This document shows, one piece after another, positions 59,418 to 64,000 of a stretch of DNA of 64,000 nucleotides (its first letter is position 1; every line of letters starts with the position of its first letter). The translations under genes and the position numbers were made by a program. The notes under the pieces were generated by a model that was not told where the DNA came from, searched no databases, and saw only the letters and a program-made list of their open reading frames with translations. The stretch is from Streptomyces sp. NBC_00510. Its GTDB lineage: Bacteria > Actinomycetota > Actinomycetes > Streptomycetales > Streptomycetaceae. The stretch is from positions 8,108,001 through 8,172,000 of the forward strand of contig CP107851.1 of NCBI GenBank assembly GCA_036013505.1. Reading direction: 5' to 3'.

Positions 59418-59642
59418 ATGCAAGCGAGGAAGACCGAACTGTACGCGCGGGACCTGACGGAAGCGCGCTGGGTCAAGAGCAGCAAGAGCCCCTACCGGAC
59501 GGACTGCGTCGAGGTGGCGGAGCTCGCCGGCGGAGCCGTCGCGATCCGCGACTCGAACAACCGGGACCTCCCACCGCTGCGGTTCACCGCGCAGGAGTGG
59601 ACGGCGTTCCGGGAGGGTGTGCGCGAGGGCGAGTTCGGCTAG
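59418..59642 (+). CDS. DUF397 protein, first tandem copy
   Basis: 74 residues with DUF397 motifs: ARWVKSSKSPYRTDCVEVAE, AVAIRDSNNRDLPPLRFTAQ, EWTAFREGVREGEFG. No XRE gene is adjacent, unlike the pair at 4777-5895. It is about 85% identical to the next gene by eye, with a related upstream region (GAACGGAGCTTCTC before the ATG), so it arose by local duplication. Confidence 0.88.
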   Translation: MQARKTELYARDLTEARWVKSSKSPYRTDCVEVAELAGGAVAIRDSNNRDLPPLRFTAQEWTAFREGVREGEFG

Positions 59643-59843
59643 GGCCCATCACGTCCCACCCGGCTTGACGGGCCGGCCCGCCGGGGCCGATCGACCGCCC
59701 CGGTGAGCGGGCCCGCCAGGCCCGGGATCGCCGACGGCTCCGTTGCCCGGGGCAACGGGCCGCACCTCGATGGTCGCGCGGGGCCAGGGGTCGGAGTGAG
59801 GGCGAGGAGGGAACCTCCGCACGAACCTCGAACGGAGGTTCTC

Positions 59844-60068
59844 ATGCGAGCGAGCAAAGCCGACCTCTACGCGCGGGACCTGAGGGAAGCGCGCTGGGTC
59901 AAGAGCAGCAAGAGCGGCTATCTGCCGGAGTGCGTCGAGGTGGCGGACCTCGGCGGTGGAGCCGTGGCCATCCGTGATTCCGAGAACAGGGATTTGCCGC
60001 CCCTGCGGTTCACCGCACAGGAGTGGACGGCGTTCCGGGAGGGTGTGCGCGAGGGCGAGTTCGGTTAG
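59844..60068 (+). CDS. DUF397 protein, second tandem copy
   Basis: 74 residues, near-identical to the preceding copy (ARWVKSSKSGYLPECVEVAD, RDSENRDLPPLRFTAQEWTA). The duplication unit is about 426 bp and includes the leader (GAACGGAGGTTCTC before the ATG), whose Shine-Dalgarno GGAGG is better than that of copy 1 (GGAGC). Expression of the two may therefore differ. Confidence 0.88.
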   Translation: MRASKADLYARDLREARWVKSSKSGYLPECVEVADLGGGAVAIRDSENRDLPPLRFTAQEWTAFREGVREGEFG

Positions 60069-60085
60069 CACCCGGCACGTTCCTC

Positions 60086-60120
60086 GGCGCTGGGCGCTGG
60101 GCGCTGGGCGCTGGGCGCTC
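60086..60120. repeat. 7-bp tandem repeat (GGCGCTG x4 plus one imperfect)
   Basis: GGCGCTG at 60086, 60093, 60100 and 60107, then GGCGCTC at 60114. It lies between the second DUF397 gene and the stop of the next minus-strand gene, outside coding sequence. Likely length-variable. Confidence 0.85.
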
Positions 60121-60152
60121 GGCGGGCCGGCGGACCGGCCCGCCGAACCGTG

Positions 60153-60347
60153 TCAGCCGTCGCCCAGCACCCGGAGCGTCTGGGCCCGCAGCGCGCACGC
60201 GACCGTGCCCTCGCGGGTGCGCCGCAGCTGTGGTTCCGTCGCCGGGTGCCGCCCGGAGATCAGGTCGACGATGCGGTACGCCGTCTCCTCGTCCTCCGCG
60301 GCGATGCACACCAGGACCGTGCCGCGGCCCGCCTCCTGCTCCGCCAT
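60153..60347 (-). CDS. Small conserved-type protein, possibly DUF6207-like
   Basis: 64 residues: GTVLVCIAAEDEETAYRIVD, ISGRHPATEPQLRRTREGTV and ALRAQTLRVLGDG. The LVxIxAADEETA opening recalls streptomycete DUF6207 proteins, though the match is partial. GGAGGAGG lies 6 nt before the ATG complementary to 60345-60347. Function unknown. Confidence 0.65.
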   Translation of the reverse strand: MAEQEAGRGTVLVCIAAEDEETAYRIVDLISGRHPATEPQLRRTREGTVACALRAQTLRVLGDG

Positions 60348-60468
60348 GGGCGCCTCCTCCGTCGTAGAGCCATCCCCGTGGACGCCTGCGAAGACCGCGC
60401 GGCCCCCGCCGCGGTTCTGCGCCCGGCGCCGGTTCACCCGCACGAAGCACCTCGGGGTGCGCGGGGCT

Positions 60469-60474
60469 TACGAT
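60469..60474 (+). promoter_or_regulatory. -10-like box of the COG0523 GTPase gene
   Basis: TACGAT places transcription near 60481, downstream of the ATG at 60473. That ATG therefore cannot be the start, which supports the TTG at 60509. Confidence 0.4.
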
Positions 60475-60508
60475 GAGGGGCCGGCAGCCCGTACCCGGAG
60501 AGGAAGCC

Positions 60509-61558
60509 TTGGCCAAGCAACGGATTCCGGTCGTCGTCATCGCGGGATTCCTGGGCTCGGGAAAGACCACGCTCCTCAACCACCTCCTGCGCAACAGCGG
60601 TGGTACCCGCATCGGCGCGATCGTCAACGACTTCGGCAGCATCAACATCGACGCGCTCTCCGTCGCCGGCCAGGTCGACTCCATGGTCGCCCTCGACAAC
60701 GGCTGCCTGTGCTGTGCCGTGGACGCCACGGAGATGGACGACATGCTCGCCAGGCTCTCCCGTCCGCAGGCCCGCATCGACGTCATCGTCATCGAGGCGA
60801 GCGGTCTCGCCGAGCCCCAGGGCATGATCCGGCTGCTGCTGGCCAGCACCGACACCGCCATCACCTACGGCGGGCTGGTCGAGGTCGTCGACGCCGCCGA
60901 GTACGAGGCGGTACGCGCCCGGCACCCCGAACTCGACCGCCATGTGCGGGCCGCCGACCTCGTCGTCCTCAACAAGACCGACCGCGTCGGCGCCGCCGGC
61001 CGGGAACGGGTCCGCGAAGCACTGGCCGCCGTGGCCCCCGGGACGCCCCTGGTCGAGGCCGCCCACGGCCGTGTGGACCCCGCCCTGCTCTTCGAGCCCC
61101 GGCCGCGCGCGGTCGACGGCACGGCCGCCCGCCAGCTGTCGTTCGACGAGCTGTACGCGGACGACGGGCACGAGCACCACGCGGACGGCGACCACACCGG
61201 CCATCTCCACGCGGCCTACGACAGCGTGGAGTTCACCTCCGAGGCGCCGCTGCACCCGCGCCGGCTGATGGAGTTCCTCGACGGCAGGCCCGCGGGCCTG
61301 TACCGGATGAAGGGCTTCCTGCGTTTCGCCGCCGCAGCCCACGAGCAGAAGTACACCCTGCACTCCGTCGGCGGCTTCCTGCGCTTCCTGCCGTCCGGCT
61401 GGTCCCGGGGCGAGTCCCGCGCCACCCGGCTGGTGATGATCGGTGCGGGGCTCGACGCGGACGCCCTGCGCAAGGGCCTCGACGCCTGCGTCGCCGCCCC
61501 GGGCGAGGAACTGCCCGCCGACGCCATGCTCGGCGTCCTGCGCTACGTCCGTCCCTGA
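60509..61558 (+). CDS. COG0523/CobW-family metal-chaperone GTPase
   Basis: 349 residues from a TTG preceded by GGAGAGGAAG. G1 P-loop GFLGSGKT (13-20), the metal-binding CxCC (CLCC, Cys66-Cys69), G4 NKTD, and a His-rich loop (DDGHEHHADGDHTGHLHAAY, about 216-235) before the CobW C-terminal domain. These GTPases insert or store Zn, Co or Ni; His-rich loops favour zinc or nickel. No Zur box is visible upstream. Target protein unknown. Confidence 0.93.
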   Translation: MAKQRIPVVVIAGFLGSGKTTLLNHLLRNSGGTRIGAIVNDFGSINIDALSVAGQVDSMVALDNGCLCCAVDATEMDDMLARLSRPQARIDVIVIEASGLAEPQGMIRLLLASTDTAITYGGLVEVVDAAEYEAVRARHPELDRHVRAADLVVLNKTDRVGAAGRERVREALAAVAPGTPLVEAAHGRVDPALLFEPRPRAVDGTAARQLSFDELYADDGHEHHADGDHTGHLHAAYDSVEFTSEAPLHPRRLMEFLDGRPAGLYRMKGFLRFAAAAHEQKYTLHSVGGFLRFLPSGWSRGESRATRLVMIGAGLDADALRKGLDACVAAPGEELPADAMLGVLRYVRP

Positions 61559-62001
61559 CGCCCCCTGCCCGGTACCGCCCGCCGGGCGGCGGCGCAGCCG
61601 CACAGCACGGCGACGGTGAACGGGACCATGGTCGCCAGGACCGCCGTCGCCCGCGCCCCGGGACCGCGGTCCGTGGCCATGTGCGTCCCCCACGTCGTCC
61701 GCACCACGCCCACCACCTGCCCCGGGCTGCCCGCGTGGCGCACCTTCACGGGCTCCGGTGACGGATCCCGGCCCGTGACGGCCCCCAGCGGGACGCCCGT
61801 GCACTGCATGGGGGCGCGGCCGCGTTCGGGGCGCTGCTCGCACTCGGTCAGCAGCACCCGCACCTCGCGGCCGATCACCCCGGTCTCGTACGCGCCGTGG
61901 GCCGCGGTGAAGGCGGTCACCGCCAGCAGGAACACGGTCAGCAGCGACCACGCCACGGCCGGAGCCGCGGCGGCGCCCCGGGCGCGCCGCTGGGTGATCA
62001 C
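61543..62001 (-). CDS. Membrane protein with two helices, unknown function
   Basis: 152 residues, GTG start. Helix 1 about 15-38 (AVAWSLLTVFLLAVTAFTAA), an extracytoplasmic ~75-residue loop with two cysteines (LTECEQRPE, PMQCTGVP), helix 2 about 115-138 (AVLATMVPFTVAVLCGCAAA) and a basic tail. Overlaps the COG0523 gene end by 16 bp, convergent. Resembles streptomycete Rv1733c-type proteins in layout. Confidence 0.72.
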   Translation of the reverse strand: MITQRRARGAAAAPAVAWSLLTVFLLAVTAFTAAHGAYETGVIGREVRVLLTECEQRPERGRAPMQCTGVPLGAVTGRDPSPEPVKVRHAGSPGQVVGVVRTTWGTHMATDRGPGARATAVLATMVPFTVAVLCGCAAARRAVPGRGRQGRT

Positions 62002-62025
62002 ACCCTCAGCGTAGGACGGACCGGC

Positions 62026-62648
62026 TCAGTCGAAGGCGACCACCAGCCGGACGCCGTCCGGCCCGAAGCGGCCCGCGAGGGCCTCCATCACGGCGAAGAC
62101 ATGGGGCCGGTGCGTGCCCTCGCCCAGGACCAGGCCCGCGGTCAGCGGCTCGTAACGGCATTCCCCCGCCGGCCCGCTCCAGGTGAACCCGCCCGTGGCG
62201 CCGTCCAGTTCGGGCGGCCGCGGCCCCAAGGCCGCGACCACGTCCGGCGGCCACACGGCCGGTACGAAACACCGGTCGGGCGGTCCCGGCTGCGACGGCC
62301 GCCACCACGTCACCCGGCCCACGAAGTGCTCGGGGACGGCAGCCCGGTCGGCGGCGGCGTGCTCGGCCCAGGTGACCCAGCCGGCCCCGTCCATCGCCCC
62401 GGACTCCACCCACGGCGCGAGCCCCTCGCGGAAGCGGCCGGACAGGTCCTCCGGCGGGCCCCGGCCCGCCGCGAGAGGGCGGAACCCGAGGGTGTTGCGC
62501 ACCCCGAAGAGGAAGCCGAAGGAGGCGTGGTCGACCTCGTCGTGCAGCAGCCACAGGTCCATCGCGCCGACCCGGGGTTCGCCGTCGTGGAACTCCGTAC
62601 CTGCCGGCGGATGGCGGGCTCGACGCCGGCGTAGATGTCCGTTCCCAC
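62026..62648 (-). pseudogene. Frameshifted gene of a streptomycete MGTDI...VRLVVAFD protein
   Basis: A leaderless GTG at 62648 (TACGGT -10 at 62657-62662) starts MGTDIYAGVE, the N-terminus I associate with this uncharacterised family. The rest (RHPPAGTEFHDGEPRVGAMD onward, LFGVRNTLGFRPLAAGRGPP, ending VRLVVAFD) is in another frame. The switch falls at 62617-62618, where one base appears missing. Either the gene is disrupted (real or sequencing error), or translation begins later in the second frame. Confidence 0.6.
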
Positions 62649-62730
62649 GGCTCCGCACCGTACAAGCGTCCGGGGGAAGGCGCGCGCCGATTGCCTGCCG
62701 CGACGACGGGGCCTGCCGGGATCACAGGGC

Positions 62731-63690
62731 TCATCGGCCGCGCAGGGCCCCGGCCGTCGTGCCCGTGCGGTCGCGGAGCAGGACGCGCAGGGTGTTGGCG
62801 TGCTCGTAGCCCACGCGGCGGGCGACGACCTCGACGGGGAGGTCGGTGGTGCGCAGCAGGTGCGTGGCCTGTTCGACGCGCAGGTCCTGCACGAAACGGA
62901 CCGGGGACACGCCCAGGACCCGCCGCACGGCCCGCTGCAGGGTCCGCTCACCGACCCCCAGGGCGCGGGCCGCCTCGGCGATGCTGATCGGCTCCTCCAG
63001 ACGCAGCCGCACCCAGCGCTCGAAGCCGGCCACCGTCGGATCGGCCTGGGCCAGGGCGCTGGGGATGGTGTACGCCGACTGCGACGGGCGCTCGTCCACC
63101 ACCAGGTAGCGGGCGACCAGATCGGCCAGTGCCGGGCTGGACATGCGCACCACCGCCAGCGCCAGGTCGACGTGGCCGAAGGCCGCGCCCGCCGTCGTGA
63201 CGCCGTCGCAACTGGTCACCATGCGGGTCTCGTCGACCGTGACGGCCGGGTAGCGCTGCCGGAAGACCGGGGCCAGCCACCAGCTGGTCGTGGCGCGCTG
63301 CCCGTCCAGCACCCCGGACTCGGCGAGCAGGAAGGTGCCCGTGCACGCCGAGGCGACGGGCCTGCCGCGCTCGCGCGTGGCCGCCACCAGACGGCGCACC
63401 GCGGCCGTGCCGGGCCCCGAGACGCGCTCCACGAGGGCGTCCGGCCGGCGCTCCGCGAGTGCCGGGACGAGCAGCAGATCCGCGCTGGCGGCCTCGCCGG
63501 CCGGTGACGTCGCCACCGTGTGCCCGGCGCCGGTGCGGACCCGGCGGCGCGGGCCGACCGTCGTCACGTTCCAGGCGGGCGGCGGCTGCGGGAGCTCGCC
63601 GCGCATCGCGTTGGCCGCCTCGAGGACGTCGAGGACCGCCGAGAGACCGGAGTCGAACACACCGTCGTACGCCACCACTGCCACGTCCAT
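62731..63690 (-). CDS. GlxA-family AraC-type regulator (DJ-1/PfpI + HTH)
   Basis: 319 residues. N-terminal DJ-1/PfpI-like domain (about 1-185: DVAVVAYDGVFDSGLSAVLD, with ASACTGTFLLAESG at the elbow) and a C-terminal AraC-type double HTH (about 215-315: SIAEAARALGVGERTLQRAV, RRVLGVSPVRFVQDLRVEQA). It is divergent from an ABM-type monooxygenase across a perfect dyad, so it very likely regulates that gene. Ligand unknown. Confidence 0.93.
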   Translation of the reverse strand: MDVAVVAYDGVFDSGLSAVLDVLEAANAMRGELPQPPPAWNVTTVGPRRRVRTGAGHTVATSPAGEAASADLLLVPALAERRPDALVERVSGPGTAAVRRLVAATRERGRPVASACTGTFLLAESGVLDGQRATTSWWLAPVFRQRYPAVTVDETRMVTSCDGVTTAGAAFGHVDLALAVVRMSSPALADLVARYLVVDERPSQSAYTIPSALAQADPTVAGFERWVRLRLEEPISIAEAARALGVGERTLQRAVRRVLGVSPVRFVQDLRVEQATHLLRTTDLPVEVVARRVGYEHANTLRVLLRDRTGTTAGALRGR

Positions 63691-63692
63691 GA

Positions 63693-63721
63693 CGGAAACG
63701 GTATCGAACGCGTCGTTTCCG
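63693..63721. promoter_or_regulatory. Operator candidate between the GlxA-type regulator and the monooxygenase
   Basis: CGGAAACG (63693-63700), 13 bp, CGTTTCCG (63714-63721): perfect 8-bp arms, beginning 3 bp upstream of the regulator start. A third half-site GTTTCCG occurs near 63754-63760. Confidence 0.7.
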
Positions 63722-63812
63722 ACGCTGGGGGGAGTGGTGCCGCGCGGCATAGGTTTCCGGTGTCCGGCCGGACGACGTCCACCACCGCACGACCACCGAG
63801 ACGGAGCACACG

Positions 63813-64000
63813 ATGACGAAGATCGGTCTGCTGGCCCGCATCGAGGCCAGGCCCGAGCACGCGGAGGAGGTCGCGGCCATGCTGCGCGACGCACTGGCGG
63901 CGGCCCGGGAGGAGGAGCACACCGTCACCTGGTTCGCGTTCCGCGAGGACGCCACCACCTTCGGGGTCTTCGACACCTTCGAGGACGAGGCGGGGCGCGC
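63813..64000 (+). CDS. ABM-type monooxygenase (partial, runs off the window)
   Basis: The 62 visible codons read MTKIGLLARIEARPEHAEEV, AAMLRDALAAAREEEHTVTW, FAFREDATTFGVFDTFEDEA, the first two-thirds of an antibiotic-biosynthesis-monooxygenase-like fold. GAGACGGAG lies upstream of the ATG at 63813. It is divergent from the GlxA-type regulator, its probable controller. A quinol or aromatic substrate is possible. Confidence 0.78.
   Translation, partial: MTKIGLLARIEARPEHAEEVAAMLRDALAAAREEEHTVTWFAFREDATTFGVFDTFEDEAGR

Overview
The window is actinobacterial and almost certainly from a Streptomyces chromosome. It is extremely GC-rich with strong G/C third-position bias. ATG, GTG and TTG starts are all used, and several genes look leaderless (a TANNNT box 6-8 nt before the start codon). 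The gene content is typical of the genus: XRE/DUF397 pairs, SpoIIE-type phosphatases, a Tap-like aminopeptidase, an AA10 LPMO behind DasR-type sites, and a c-di-AMP riboswitch on an NlpC/P60 gene. From memory, the order bio - urease - tap - pfkA - MurT/GatD resembles the SCO1200s of S. coelicolor. I saw no tRNA, rRNA, IS element, prophage or CRISPR array, so this reads as ordinary chromosomal arm/core sequence.

Layout. 1-4.8 kb: the start of a probable methyltransferase and the biotin genes (bioB-bioA-bioD on minus, bioF divergent on plus). 4.8-7.3 kb: DUF397 + XRE regulator divergent from a small anti-sigma-like ATPase, then a GNAT. 7.3-9.7 kb: riboswitch-controlled NlpC/P60 hydrolase, and clpP divergent from an orphan YefM/Phd-like antitoxin. 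10.2-15.1 kb: ureABCFGD with a PemK/MazF-like gene at the end. 15.1-23.8 kb: monooxygenase, LysR, CTP-synthase-C-terminal-like protein, Tap, a cupin / PARG-like / epimerase operon, PlsC and a secreted S1 protease. 23.9-28.6 kb: MFS pump and TetR sharing an operator array, then hemerythrin, TetR and SRPBCC genes. 28.7-35.0 kb: CtaG-like protein, pfkA, gatD-murT, def. 35-45 kb: TetR/acyl-CoA dehydrogenase, a GMC oxidoreductase remnant, an FUSC membrane protein, a winged-helix protein, a SpoIIE phosphatase and gnd. 45-50.6 kb: a SpoIIE-like protein with degenerate catalytic residues, a NarL-type two-component system, a P-loop-less uridine-kinase-like protein and a double GNAT. 50.6-57 kb: LPMO, SDR, GH16 glucanase, L,D-transpeptidase, threonine aldolase, and an EamA exporter behind a tiny leaderless peptide. 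57-64 kb: small proteins, an SOS-box-associated Y-family-polymerase-like protein without catalytic acids, tandem DUF397 genes, a COG0523 GTPase, a frameshifted gene, and a GlxA-type regulator divergent from a monooxygenase that runs off the end.

Functional themes are vitamin and nitrogen supply (biotin, urease), envelope biology (NlpC/P60, MurT/GatD, L,D-transpeptidase), extracellular polymer degradation (Tap, S1 protease, LPMO, GH16) and dense regulation (three TetR, one LysR, one GlxA, one XRE, two SpoIIE-type proteins, one two-component system). Sequence-level highlights are well-formed operators at many divergent promoters, the peptide-plus-hairpin leader before the EamA gene, the YefM-like site between clpP and an orphan antitoxin, and the LexA-like box before the inactive polymerase homologue. 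All functional statements are from reading motifs by eye; no database search was possible.
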